A DNA stretch of 53,986 bases, from assembly GCA_023129415.1 (NCBI GenBank), contig JAGMCF010000219.1, positions 1-53,986 of the forward strand. The letters run 5' to 3'. Numbering within the stretch: position 1 is the stretch's first letter; every line of letters starts with the position of its first letter. Below, one piece after another: positions 40,235 through 49,439 of the stretch. The stretch comes from Candidatus Cloacimonadota bacterium (GTDB lineage: Bacteria; Cloacimonadota; Cloacimonadia; JGIOTU-2). The translations under genes and the position numbers were made by a program. The notes below the pieces were generated by a model, which saw nothing but the letters and a program-made list of their open reading frames with translations, was not told the origin of the DNA and did no database searches.

Positions 40235-41427
40235 AAAAAACATTAATATTTTTTATTATAATTTTTTTGTTTTTAACTCTCTTTTCGCAATCGAAATATA
40301 AAAAGGTTTGCCCTAAAGAAGAGTTAATTACAATCACTCGTGATGTCAGCATTCCTGAAGCATTAAAAACTCTTGAAATTATGTCGCAACAGTTCGAGAG
40401 TAGAAAGATTATCAATATGAGTTCTCTCACCACACATATTGGAATTCCAATTAAACAACTTTATTGGAAAGATGCTTTGTATCTTATTATAGAATTTAAT
40501 GGTCTTATTCTTGAAGAATTGCCAGGAATTTATCTAATAACAGATGTGGTTATTGAAGAAATAATAGAAGAAGAAATAATCGCGGAAGAGGAAATAATCT
40601 CTCCAGATACCAAGCAGATAAGAATCAGTTCAATATTTTTTGTTGTTGATAAAGCAGTGTTAAACAGCATTGGAATAAACTGGTCTACATTTTATAATGG
40701 TGAAGTCGTTGCTGCAGTAAATTTTTCAGGCGGAAGCCAGGTAATGAGCGATATATTTAATGTTGCTGCCACAACTACACTGGAATCCGGTGAGATTACA
40801 ATTGATATAAATACACTCTTCCGAGTAATAGAAGCCAACCAAAAAGGAACCGTTATTGCCCGTCCAAATATAGTTGTTATATCAGGCAGAAAAGGATATA
40901 TTCAAGTTGGTAAAGATTTTTCCGTAAAAACCAGAGATGAAGCAGGTAATATTACAGATAAATTTTTTACAACCGGGGCTATCTTAGAAGTAACCCCCAC
41001 AATCGTTGAGGATAGTCTTAAGGAAGCTATACACCTTGTTACCAGAGTAGAACGAAGTTCAGCTGTCCCAGGAGAAATTAGCACAATTATTACTAAAAGT
41101 CAATCTACAACTGAAGTGCTTTTATTTGATGGGGAGGAAACAGTTATTGCTGGACTTTATAGTACAGAAGACACTAAAGTGAGGACTGGCATACCGATTT
41201 TAAAAGACCTTCCTTGGTGGTTTTTTGGTCTTCGCTATCTTTTTGGATATAACAAGCACGATAAAGCAGAAAAAGAAATGATAATAATCATAAAAGCAGA
41301 AATTCTTAAGCCTATTGAGCAGAGAATAGAAGAGAATCTTTCTACGAAAGAAAAAATTCAAGAGATGAGAAAATCAAAAACATATATAGATACTTTATTT
41401 AATGAGAAAAAAAAGGATAAAAAATGA
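40231..41427 (+). CDS. pilQ: Type IV pilus secretin PilQ
   Basis: 398 residues, short for PilQ. Signal peptide at 1-20 (LIFFIIIFLFLTLFSQS), a single small N-domain (VSIPEALKTLEIMSQQFESRKIINMS), an acidic linker (EEIIEEEIIAEEEII), then the secretin domain: LFRVIEANQKGTVIARPNIVVISGRKGYIQVG, GAILEVTPTI, and the lip VRTGIPILKDLPWWFFGLRYLFG. The Asp/Glu tail typical of binding a pilotin is replaced by a Lys-rich end. It forms the outer-membrane pore for the pilus. Overlaps both neighbours by ATGA, so the operon is tightly coupled. Confidence 0.88.
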   Translation: MKKTLIFFIIIFLFLTLFSQSKYKKVCPKEELITITRDVSIPEALKTLEIMSQQFESRKIINMSSLTTHIGIPIKQLYWKDALYLIIEFNGLILEELPGIYLITDVVIEEIIEEEIIAEEEIISPDTKQIRISSIFFVVDKAVLNSIGINWSTFYNGEVVAAVNFSGGSQVMSDIFNVAATTTLESGEITIDINTLFRVIEANQKGTVIARPNIVVISGRKGYIQVGKDFSVKTRDEAGNITDKFFTTGAILEVTPTIVEDSLKEAIHLVTRVERSSAVPGEISTIITKSQSTTEVLLFDGEETVIAGLYSTEDTKVRTGIPILKDLPWWFFGLRYLFGYNKHDKAEKEMIIIIKAEILKPIEQRIEENLSTKEKIQEMRKSKTYIDTLFNEKKKDKK

Positions 41428-43274
41428 CTGAAAGAGAACAGAGTTGGAGTAATTCATCCTCACACCAATGCATTGGTGTTGGGATGATTCGGTATTCTCT
41501 AACCGGATTCGTGACTCTGATTATCCTGGCTTTCTGCTTGATAGCTTGCGATATAAAGCTAACCTCTCCAGGTAGCTATGATGCTCCCACAGATTTGGAG
41601 ATTAAAAAAATAGAGGAAGGTAGAGTTGAACTAAGCTGGAAATATCCCGTTTCTACTGAGGATACTCTACAATTTGTTATAGCCAAAAGAATTGGTAAAG
41701 GCACCTGGATTGAGACGGATTCAATTTTAGTTGAATCCCCTCCTTTTAATTTCCCTGATAATATCCTTACAAATGATAGCTTGATCTATGCCTACAAGGT
41801 TAAGGTGCATAATGTAGAGACTGATATATATTCGCAATTCTCTGAAGTTATTGCCTATCTCTCTCCACAAACTGCCCCAACGGATCTGAATATTGTGCAA
41901 ACTTCCCAGGAGAAATTGAAAATAAGCTGGAAAGATCATTGTATGGGTGAAGATGGCTATTATGTGGATAAAAAAATGTGGGATGGAAGTTGGACGGATA
42001 AGTATAGAATCCTCGCTGCCAATTCCACCTCTTTTGTTGACTCTACCAATCTTTTTGAGACAGTTTATTATCGTGTTTGGGTGTTTGTTGGAGAATCAAA
42101 AAAAGGTGGGATTGAAAATTCTATAGTTCCCACTTTACCTGCTCCAGATAGTCTTACTTTAGAAAAGCCTGATATCAGGAAAATTAAAATTTCCTGGGAT
42201 GACAATAGCCAGGGAGAGGATGGATTCTATATTGATAAAAAAATTGGTGAACTAGATTGGATTACAGAGTATGATTCCGTTGATAGCAATGTTACATACC
42301 TGATTGATGATATTCCGCAACCCTGTGGAACCTTTTATTACCGTGTTAGAGCCTTTTGTGACACATCTTACTCCTGGTATAGTAATGAAGAACACATTAA
42401 TATCTTATTAGAACTGAAAGGTTCTCTCAATACTTCAGGAGAAGCTACAGAAGTATTTGTCTCAAACTGGAAAGCCTTTGTGGCTGATCAATATAATGGA
42501 CTTGTGCTTATCGATTGTTCAAATCCAAGTGCACCTGATAAAATCAGCAGTATAAGCTTTAATGATCGAACGCTATCAGTTTTTGCTGATAATGATTTTG
42601 CTTATGTAACTAATCACAATGGTGGATTAAATATAGTTGATATCAATCCACTTGTAAAAATAGACAGTTGTGCGATTGCTGGGGTTCCAAATGATGTATT
42701 TGTTTCCGGTGATTTTGCCTATATTGCAATTGGTGAAGATGGAGTTTCAATATTAACCACAACTGCACCTCTAGGTTTTATGGGAAATTGCGGGACTGAT
42801 GGAGATGCAAGAAGAGTTTTTATTCAAGACAACTATGCCTTTATTGCTAATGGTCTCAATGGTGGTATTGCTATATTAGATGTTTCCGAGCCATCAAATC
42901 CCTCGTTTGTATCTGACTTTCCAATTGCTGGTCTTGCCCAGGATGTTTATGTGCTTGGAAATTATGCCTATTTAGCAAATGGTGAAAAAGGATTAGAGAT
43001 TTTTGATATTTCTAATGTAAACTCTCCAACTCCTGTTGCCAATTGCCCAACTAATGGTTTTGCCTATAGCGTTTATGCCAGGGATAATTATGTCTATTTA
43101 GCAGACAAAGAGAAGGGACTGTTCGTAATTGATGTTTCTGTTTCAAATCCTTTGGCTCCTTACATCTTAGGAACATTTGAGATGACGACTGAGCCAGTTT
43201 CAATCTATCTATATGGCAGTTATGCTTTTCTTGCTGATAATGAAGGACTAAAAATTGTTCAGGTTGCTCCATAA
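41424..43274 (+). CDS. Lipoprotein with FnIII domains and LVIVD beta-propeller
   Basis: 616 residues. A lipoprotein signal (LTGFVTLIILAFCLIAC, Cys at about residue 43) is followed by three fibronectin-III-like domains (about 55-145, 150-235 and 240-325: APTDLEIKKIEEGRVELSWK, APTDLNIVQTSQEKLKISWKD, APDSLTLEKPDIRKIKISWDD). Then come at least six LVIVD repeats (about 335-616: NYAYLANGEKGLEIFDISN-type), predicted to close as a propeller. Likely outer-membrane anchored and surface or periplasmic, perhaps assisting the secretin; the coupled start (ATGA with pilQ) supports this. The first 20 residues include an ACCAATGCATTGGT palindrome that encodes HQCIGVG, and an alternative ATG stands at 41484. 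Confidence 0.75.
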   Translation: MTEREQSWSNSSSHQCIGVGMIRYSLTGFVTLIILAFCLIACDIKLTSPGSYDAPTDLEIKKIEEGRVELSWKYPVSTEDTLQFVIAKRIGKGTWIETDSILVESPPFNFPDNILTNDSLIYAYKVKVHNVETDIYSQFSEVIAYLSPQTAPTDLNIVQTSQEKLKISWKDHCMGEDGYYVDKKMWDGSWTDKYRILAANSTSFVDSTNLFETVYYRVWVFVGESKKGGIENSIVPTLPAPDSLTLEKPDIRKIKISWDDNSQGEDGFYIDKKIGELDWITEYDSVDSNVTYLIDDIPQPCGTFYYRVRAFCDTSYSWYSNEEHINILLELKGSLNTSGEATEVFVSNWKAFVADQYNGLVLIDCSNPSAPDKISSISFNDRTLSVFADNDFAYVTNHNGGLNIVDINPLVKIDSCAIAGVPNDVFVSGDFAYIAIGEDGVSILTTTAPLGFMGNCGTDGDARRVFIQDNYAFIANGLNGGIAILDVSEPSNPSFVSDFPIAGLAQDVYVLGNYAYLANGEKGLEIFDISNVNSPTPVANCPTNGFAYSVYARDNYVYLADKEKGLFVIDVSVSNPLAPYILGTFEMTTEPVSIYLYGSYAFLADNEGLKIVQVAP

Positions 43275-43402
43275 TTAAAATAAGTGATATAAGTGAATCA
43301 CTTTAAATGTCAATATAATCTAAAAATAAGTGAAATTTGCATTAAAGCAAAAAAAATAAGGCGAAAAAAATGAAAAAATTAATAAAGATTAAGGAGGATA
43401 AG

Positions 43403-46400
43403 ATGAAAAGGATAATTAGTATCTTATTCGTTGTATTACTAAGTACTTCCTTCTCTTTTGCTGATACACATATTCCGGCTGGATCTGTAAGTGGCACATG
43501 GACTCTTGCAAACAGTCCATACATCATTGATGGTGAAATCCTGATTATAGATGTTGATATATTGACAATTGAACCTGGTGTAGAAGTCCAATTTTCCGGA
43601 CATTATAAGTTTAGTGTTTTCGGAAGATTATTCGCTGAAGGAACGACCAATGATAGCATTCTTTTTACCGTTACTGACACAACAGGATTTTCAACTGGAG
43701 ATCATACTGGCTGGGGTGGTATTAGATTCCGGCATATGTACGAAAATGGTGTGGACAGTTCAAAAGTTGACTATTGCAAATTAGAATACGGTAAAGCTAC
43801 AGGCAGTAATCCTGACTATCGTGGTGGAGCAGTCTATTGCGAAAACTCATCTGACATATCGATTAAGCATTGTTTAATTGAAAATAATTTTGCTACAAGT
43901 TCTGGCGGTGGAATTTACCTCAGGAATTCTGACATAACCATTGAAGATGTTATTCTAAGAGACAATAGCACATCATGTTTTGGCGGTGGAATTTATATGT
44001 ATAATTCCAGCCCAAACTTAGCCTATGTTGAAATAACTAATAACACTTCTGATTTTGAAGGCGGTGGTATTGGCTGCTATAATAATTCAAATCTTAACTT
44101 GGGAAATGTTACTATTAGTCAAAATATCTCAGATCAAAGTGGTGATGGTATTGCCTGTTTATACAATTCAAGTATAACGATACTAAATAGTATTATCTGG
44201 AATAATGGTTATGACGAGATCTACATATCAGCTGGCTCTGTTACTGCTACCTACTCAGATATTAGGAATGGAACTGGACAAAGTTATTTTGATAGTACTA
44301 CTTGTATAGATGCTGACCCACTTTTTGAAGATCCAGGCAGTGGAGACTTTCATCTAACATGGGTTAACTTTCCAGATACAACTTTAAAATCTCCTTGCAT
44401 AGATGCAGGTAATCCAGATTCGCTATACTATGATCCGGATGGCACAAGAAATGATATGGGCGTATATTATTTCCCACAATCAGGAATACAGGGCACAGTT
44501 ACACTTGATGGTGGGAGTGGCAATGTGGAGGATGTTGAAGTAACCGCTGTTTCAGCAAATGATACTATAACAGTACATCCAGATGTTACTGGCGATTATA
44601 CTATAGTTGCAAGCCCTGGAACATATGATGTAACAGCCTATTTAAGTCAGTATAATGATTCAACTGTAACTGGTGTAATTGTTCTAACAGGAGAGATAAC
44701 AACAGGAATTGACTTTACATTAGAAGTAATATTGCCAGGGACTATTGAAGGAACAGTTGCTCTTGAAGGCTTGGGTACCGTTACCGAGGTAGAAGTAACT
44801 GCTGATGGATACACAACTAACCCTTTTTGGGATTCTGATCTGGAAAAATATTGTTATATAATAGAAATACCTGCAGGCAACTATGATGTAACAACTTCTT
44901 TACCAGGTTATGTGGATTCTACTATTGTAGATGTCCAGGTAAATCCGGGACAGGCAACAATTGGTAAAAACTTTGTGTTACAACTCATTAAATATGAGGG
45001 CTATATAGAAGGCACAGTTACTCTTCTGGATACCGATGGTCAGGTCATTACTGATACTCTTTTGATTAAAGCTGTTGAAGTAACCGCAGATGAAGAAACA
45101 GCCCATCCAGATACAAATGGTGTGTACCAAATAACTATTAACCATGGTGTTTATAATGTTACTGCTTCATTAGAAGAATATACTTCTATAACCATTTACT
45201 CAGTAGAAGTTGTGGCAGACGATACTACAAAAAATGTGAATATGACACTCATAAATTGGGATGTTATTCCAGGTACAGAATTTGTTATGATTGTTTATGC
45301 CACAGCCACTCTTGATGGTAAATTTGTCTGTGCAGATAGCAGTAACCAATTAGCTGCTTTCGGACCGGATTCAACAAAGTGCAGGGGTATAGCTGTCTGG
45401 GAAGAGGGTAATCATCCTCAATGGTGTACTGATTATCATTATTGGGATTTAGAAGGTTACTGGTATATTACAGTTGTTGATACTATTGAATATGGACAAA
45501 CGATAACATTCAAACTTTATGAAACCAAGACAGACAGTATTTATCAATGTTATGAAACGGTTATCTTTGACTCTTGTACTTTTGATACAAGTATTGATTT
45601 AACCGCTCCATCTCCTGAAATGGACCAGGTATTTGGTCTTATTGAAGATTGGAATTGGATTTCATTCAATGTCCAACCAGATGATTATTCAATTGATTCA
45701 GTGTTCGCTCCCTTAACTGTAACCCCTGATATTTATCAAGTTAAAAGTCAGAGTCAGTCTGCAACTTATTATCCTGGGGTTGGTTTTCAGGGTGATCTGA
45801 CTCATATAACTAATGGAGAAGGATATTTAGTGAATATGATTAATGCTGTTGACCCCTTTACTGTGAGCGGAACAGCGATAAATCCAATAATTAACCCTAT
45901 TGATTTGTTACCAAATTGGAATTGGGTTGGATACTATCCATATGTTACTCTCACCTTAGATGAAGCATTAGAAAGCATTATAACAGGAGATACAATTGTT
46001 GTTAAAACTCAGTTAAAATCTGCAATACTTATTGGCGCCAATTGGATCGGTGACTTATTACAAATGGAACCCGGGGTTCACTATAAAATCCATGTAAAGG
46101 ATACCACCACATTAACATATCCTGAACCCGTTTGTTATAAACTGCTGCCCCTGACTACGGATGATTATAGTAACTCAGCAGGCTGGAAAGTTATGCCGGG
46201 AACTCAATACAATATGATTGCGATGGCTGATATAATGATTAATGATGTAGTTATTGATAATAATAATGAGTATATAGTTGGTGTTTTTGATGAGGAAGGT
46301 AACTGCCGTTCAATTGGCTATTGGGTCAGTGAACTTTGGTATTTTACAATTGTTGGAAATAAAGATGATGAAGATTTAGATTTCAGAATTTATGATTCTA

Positions 46401-46780
46401 AAAATGATATTGTTTATGAAAGTAATGAAAAGATAACCTTCACAAGTGATTCCATAATTGGTAATCCAGAAAAGCCAATTATTGTTACATTTAAAGGCAC
46501 TCCTGCGGATATTTCCTTAACATTTGATCTGAATCAGAATTATCCTAATCCATTTGGTTCAACAACTGGTATCAGTTACACATTACCAAAGTCCGGGCAT
46601 GTTCATCTTACTGTATATAATGTGAAAGGTCAGCTTGTTGAAACACTGGTAAACAATTATCAGGAAGCAGATAATTATACTATCAAATGGGATGCCAGCA
46701 AATTGAGCTCTGGAATCTACTTCTACAAGCTTACTTGCCATGAAAATTCTATCATCAAAAGATGCTTGATTATGAAATAG
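43403..46780 (+). CDS. T9SS-exported beta-helix surface protein
   Basis: About 1125 residues from the ATG at 43403, which has a strong AAGGAGG; the frame opens at 43370 but that start lacks a site. Order: signal peptide; right-handed beta-helix (about 30-350, with ENSSDISIKHCLIENN and GGGIYLRNS turns); three carboxypeptidase-regulatory-like domains (IQGTVTLDGG, IEGTVALEG, IEGTVTLLD; about 365-620); a GTEFVMIVYATATLDG domain; a double GWNWISFNV/NWNWVGYYP domain; a second GTQYNMIAMADI domain; and a Por-type sorting domain (NYPNPFG...YNVKGQLVETL...SGIYFYKLTCHENSIIKRCLIMK). The sorting domain implies type IX secretion to the surface. Role probably adhesion or surface layer (inference). Confidence 0.8.
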   Translation: MKRIISILFVVLLSTSFSFADTHIPAGSVSGTWTLANSPYIIDGEILIIDVDILTIEPGVEVQFSGHYKFSVFGRLFAEGTTNDSILFTVTDTTGFSTGDHTGWGGIRFRHMYENGVDSSKVDYCKLEYGKATGSNPDYRGGAVYCENSSDISIKHCLIENNFATSSGGGIYLRNSDITIEDVILRDNSTSCFGGGIYMYNSSPNLAYVEITNNTSDFEGGGIGCYNNSNLNLGNVTISQNISDQSGDGIACLYNSSITILNSIIWNNGYDEIYISAGSVTATYSDIRNGTGQSYFDSTTCIDADPLFEDPGSGDFHLTWVNFPDTTLKSPCIDAGNPDSLYYDPDGTRNDMGVYYFPQSGIQGTVTLDGGSGNVEDVEVTAVSANDTITVHPDVTGDYTIVASPGTYDVTAYLSQYNDSTVTGVIVLTGEITTGIDFTLEVILPGTIEGTVALEGLGTVTEVEVTADGYTTNPFWDSDLEKYCYIIEIPAGNYDVTTSLPGYVDSTIVDVQVNPGQATIGKNFVLQLIKYEGYIEGTVTLLDTDGQVITDTLLIKAVEVTADEETAHPDTNGVYQITINHGVYNVTASLEEYTSITIYSVEVVADDTTKNVNMTLINWDVIPGTEFVMIVYATATLDGKFVCADSSNQLAAFGPDSTKCRGIAVWEEGNHPQWCTDYHYWDLEGYWYITVVDTIEYGQTITFKLYETKTDSIYQCYETVIFDSCTFDTSIDLTAPSPEMDQVFGLIEDWNWISFNVQPDDYSIDSVFAPLTVTPDIYQVKSQSQSATYYPGVGFQGDLTHITNGEGYLVNMINAVDPFTVSGTAINPIINPIDLLPNWNWVGYYPYVTLTLDEALESIITGDTIVVKTQLKSAILIGANWIGDLLQMEPGVHYKIHVKDTTTLTYPEPVCYKLLPLTTDDYSNSAGWKVMPGTQYNMIAMADIMINDVVIDNNNEYIVGVFDEEGNCRSIGYWVSELWYFTIVGNKDDEDLDFRIYDSKNDIVYESNEKITFTSDSIIGNPEKPIIVTFKGTPADISLTFDLNQNYPNPFGSTTGISYTLPKSGHVHLTVYNVKGQLVETLVNNYQEADNYTIKWDASKLSSGIYFYKLTCHENSIIKRCLIMK

Positions 46781-46790
46781 TGTATTAAAA

Positions 46791-46980
46791 TTAATTAGTG
46801 TCTGCCTGTAAACTATGAAAACTTGAGTTAAGTTTGCTTTAGCTGACTTGACTTAAGTTTTCTAACTCATCCCGATATATTGGGACGCAATGGTTGTTCT
46901 CAAAACCATTCCGAATCCCCAATTGAATTGGGGATCCAACCATTCGCAAGGTTTTGAGTTTACGGATAGACACTAATTAT
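46791..46980. repeat. Composite nested palindrome
   Basis: Outer arms AATTAGTGTC-GTAAACT and AGTTTAC-GACACTAATTA enclose an ACTTGAGTTAAG/CTTGACTTAAGT palindrome, a CCCGATATATTGGG palindrome, CTCAAAACC/GGTTTTGAG arms and an ATCCCCAATT palindrome. It looks like several palindromic elements inserted into one another. No gene in 46781-47051. A CCCCGGGG-type hairpin at 47003-47026 precedes the next start. Confidence 0.6.
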
Positions 46981-47051
46981 ATTTAAGTTAAAAATATAAG
47001 CCCCCCGGGGATACAAATCTCCGGGGTGTATTATCTCACCAAGGGAGTACT

Positions 47052-49379
47052 ATGAAAACCAAAAGAATCTTATCAATTATATTAATTATGTTTCTCTTTT
47101 CAATAGTCTGTGCAGACCCACCTAACTGGGAACAAATACAGGGCACCCAGTATTCGATGGTTTTGATGGCTCAGATAACATTTGACTCCGAATTGTTTGA
47201 AGGTGTTGGTAATAACATGGCAGGAGCATTTGGACCTGGAGGAGAAACAGATTGCCGCTCAGTAGGATTTTGGGAAGAAGCAATTCCTCCACATTGGGAT
47301 GGATACTGGTATTTTACTATCGTGGGAGATGTAAATGGACAAGAGATAAGTTTTAAAATTTATGACGATTCAACCGATGTGATTTACAATTGTTTTGAGA
47401 CAATTATATTTGAAAATAATACAACTATTGGCAGTGCATACGATCCATTTCAAATATCAACCCTAATTGGTACAATAGAAGGTTTAGTCACACTTATTGA
47501 AGGAACAGGTAATATAGAGGAAGTAGAGGTTACTACTGGAAATGCTACAGTTAATCCTGATGAAGATGGAGATTATATAATAACTATTTCACCTGGAATT
47601 TATAATGTAACAGCATCACTAAATAGTTATGTGGATTCTACTGTAGTTGGTGTTGAAGTTTTTGCAGACCAAGTAACATCTGATATTGATTTCGTTTTAT
47701 ACTACGACATGGGAATCTCATTATCACTTCCCCTGGATGCAAGTGGTTTCCCAGGTTCCATAGTATATATTCCTCTTAATCTAAATAATTTATATAGTAT
47801 AGGGATTGAAGGTATTGAAGTAGTAATAAATTTTGATGAAACCCTATTAGATGCAACTGGTGCAACATTAACAGGTGGGGTATTAGAAAACGAGGACTAT
47901 GGAATTTATGTTAATACAACTATCAATGGTGAGATTACAGTCTGGATTTTTTCTATTGGGGATCTATTTACTGGAAATGGAATAATATCATATTTAGAAT
48001 TTGATGTTGATTCTACTGCTATTCATGGACAAATCACAGAACTTATGTTTACTCAAGCTGAAGTAAATGAATCCCCAATTACTACAAATAATGGTTTATT
48101 CACTGTTTCTGCAGAATTTGACATTTCAGGAAATATTAGTTACTTCAGCAATGACGAACCTGTTCCGAATGTAACTCTTAATCTTAATGAAAATAATAGA
48201 TTTATAACAAATACAGATGGAAATGGAGATTATATTTTTACTGATATACCTTTTGGTAATTATACATCTACTCCATTAAAAGAGAATGATCTTGGTGGAT
48301 TAAGTAGTATGGATGCTTCACGAATTGCAAGATTCGGAGTAGGGCTTTATGATTTTAATTGTTATGAAATAATAACAGCGGATGTCACTTTAAATGGTTA
48401 TGTTTCACCCATGGATGCTTCACGAGTAGCAAGATATGGTATAGGCTTAATTGATAGCCTTAATGGTGATGGTTTGAACTGGGTTTTCGTTGCGGATTCA
48501 ATTGAATCTTGTTCTAATTGGCCACCAATAGTATATGAATCAACAAAAGAATATAGTCCATTAAATTCAGACTTATATGACGAAGACTTTATTGGAATAA
48601 GACTGGGTGATGTTACAGGAAATTGGTCTCCCGCATCTTTACTTCGTTCAGAAAAGTCCTCAAAAACAATAACTGCTTTTCTGCCAGATACCACAGTTAA
48701 TCAAGCTGTAGCCATATCTATTCCCCTAACTGTTAATGACCTTATGGACCTAGAAGGAATGGATGTAGTCATTACATTTGACGAGAATGTTATCGATGCT
48801 ACTGGTGCAACCTTAACTGGTGGTATATTAGAAAATGAAAGTTTTGAATTCCAAATAAACACTAATGTTGATAGTATTATTACTCTGTGGATTTATGCAT
48901 GGGAAAATCCATTCACCGGTAGTGGAATAGTTGCTTTTCTTGAATTTGATGTCATTGGTACCTATAATGATTCTACACCACTAAGTTTCACCCAATTTGA
49001 TGTAAATGAAATTAGTTATCTTGATTATGTAACTAATGGGAGTGTTACAATAGAAGATTCGATTGGGACAGATCATTTAATCAATTTACAATTGGAATAC
49101 AAACTGAATAATAATTTCCCTAATCCATTTAATCCAGATAATCCCCGATTTAATCGGGGAGGGACATATATCAGTTACTCTTTACCAAAATCATGCAATG
49201 TTAAAATACAAATTTATAATGTAAAGGGTCAATTAGTTGAAACCCTCGTTGATGAAGATAAACCGGCTGGCATTCATTACCTGATATGGAAAGCAAAAGA
49301 TATGAGTTCTGGAATTTATTTCTACAAAATACAAACAGATAAATTCTCAGATATTAAAAAGTGCTTGATTATGAAATAA
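47052..49379 (+). CDS. T9SS-exported cohesin/dockerin-type surface protein
   Basis: 775 residues. Signal peptide 1-21; a domain shared with the preceding protein (GTQYSMVLMAQITFDSE...AGAFGPGGETDCRSVGFWEE...YWYFTIVG); a carboxypeptidase-regulatory-like domain (IEGLVTLIEGTGNIEEVEV); a cohesin-like domain (IPLNLNNLYSIGIEGIEVVINFDETLLDATGATLTGG); a second Cna-like beta domain; a dockerin-like pair (GGLSSMDASRIARFGVGL and NGYVSPMDASRVARYGIGL); a second cohesin-like domain repeating the LDATGATLTGG motif; then a Por sorting domain ending KKCLIMK. A CCCCGATTTAATCGGGG palindrome at about 49142 encodes PRFNRG inside the sorting-domain linker. Exported through type IX secretion; may scaffold other surface proteins (inference). 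AAGGGAG precedes the ATG. Confidence 0.8.
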   Translation: MKTKRILSIILIMFLFSIVCADPPNWEQIQGTQYSMVLMAQITFDSELFEGVGNNMAGAFGPGGETDCRSVGFWEEAIPPHWDGYWYFTIVGDVNGQEISFKIYDDSTDVIYNCFETIIFENNTTIGSAYDPFQISTLIGTIEGLVTLIEGTGNIEEVEVTTGNATVNPDEDGDYIITISPGIYNVTASLNSYVDSTVVGVEVFADQVTSDIDFVLYYDMGISLSLPLDASGFPGSIVYIPLNLNNLYSIGIEGIEVVINFDETLLDATGATLTGGVLENEDYGIYVNTTINGEITVWIFSIGDLFTGNGIISYLEFDVDSTAIHGQITELMFTQAEVNESPITTNNGLFTVSAEFDISGNISYFSNDEPVPNVTLNLNENNRFITNTDGNGDYIFTDIPFGNYTSTPLKENDLGGLSSMDASRIARFGVGLYDFNCYEIITADVTLNGYVSPMDASRVARYGIGLIDSLNGDGLNWVFVADSIESCSNWPPIVYESTKEYSPLNSDLYDEDFIGIRLGDVTGNWSPASLLRSEKSSKTITAFLPDTTVNQAVAISIPLTVNDLMDLEGMDVVITFDENVIDATGATLTGGILENESFEFQINTNVDSIITLWIYAWENPFTGSGIVAFLEFDVIGTYNDSTPLSFTQFDVNEISYLDYVTNGSVTIEDSIGTDHLINLQLEYKLNNNFPNPFNPDNPRFNRGGTYISYSLPKSCNVKIQIYNVKGQLVETLVDEDKPAGIHYLIWKAKDMSSGIYFYKIQTDKFSDIKKCLIMK

Positions 49380-49403
49380 ATAATAATATAATTTCTTAAG
49401 ATA

Positions 49404-49439
49404 AAGCCTTCAACCGATATTTTGGTTGAAGGCTTTTTT
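49404..49439 (+). terminator. Rho-independent terminator
   Basis: AAGCCTTCAACC / GGTTGAAGGCTT perfect stem with an 8-base loop, followed by a T tract; 24 bp after the stop of the second T9SS cargo gene. The T tract runs into the left end of the IS. Confidence 0.88.
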
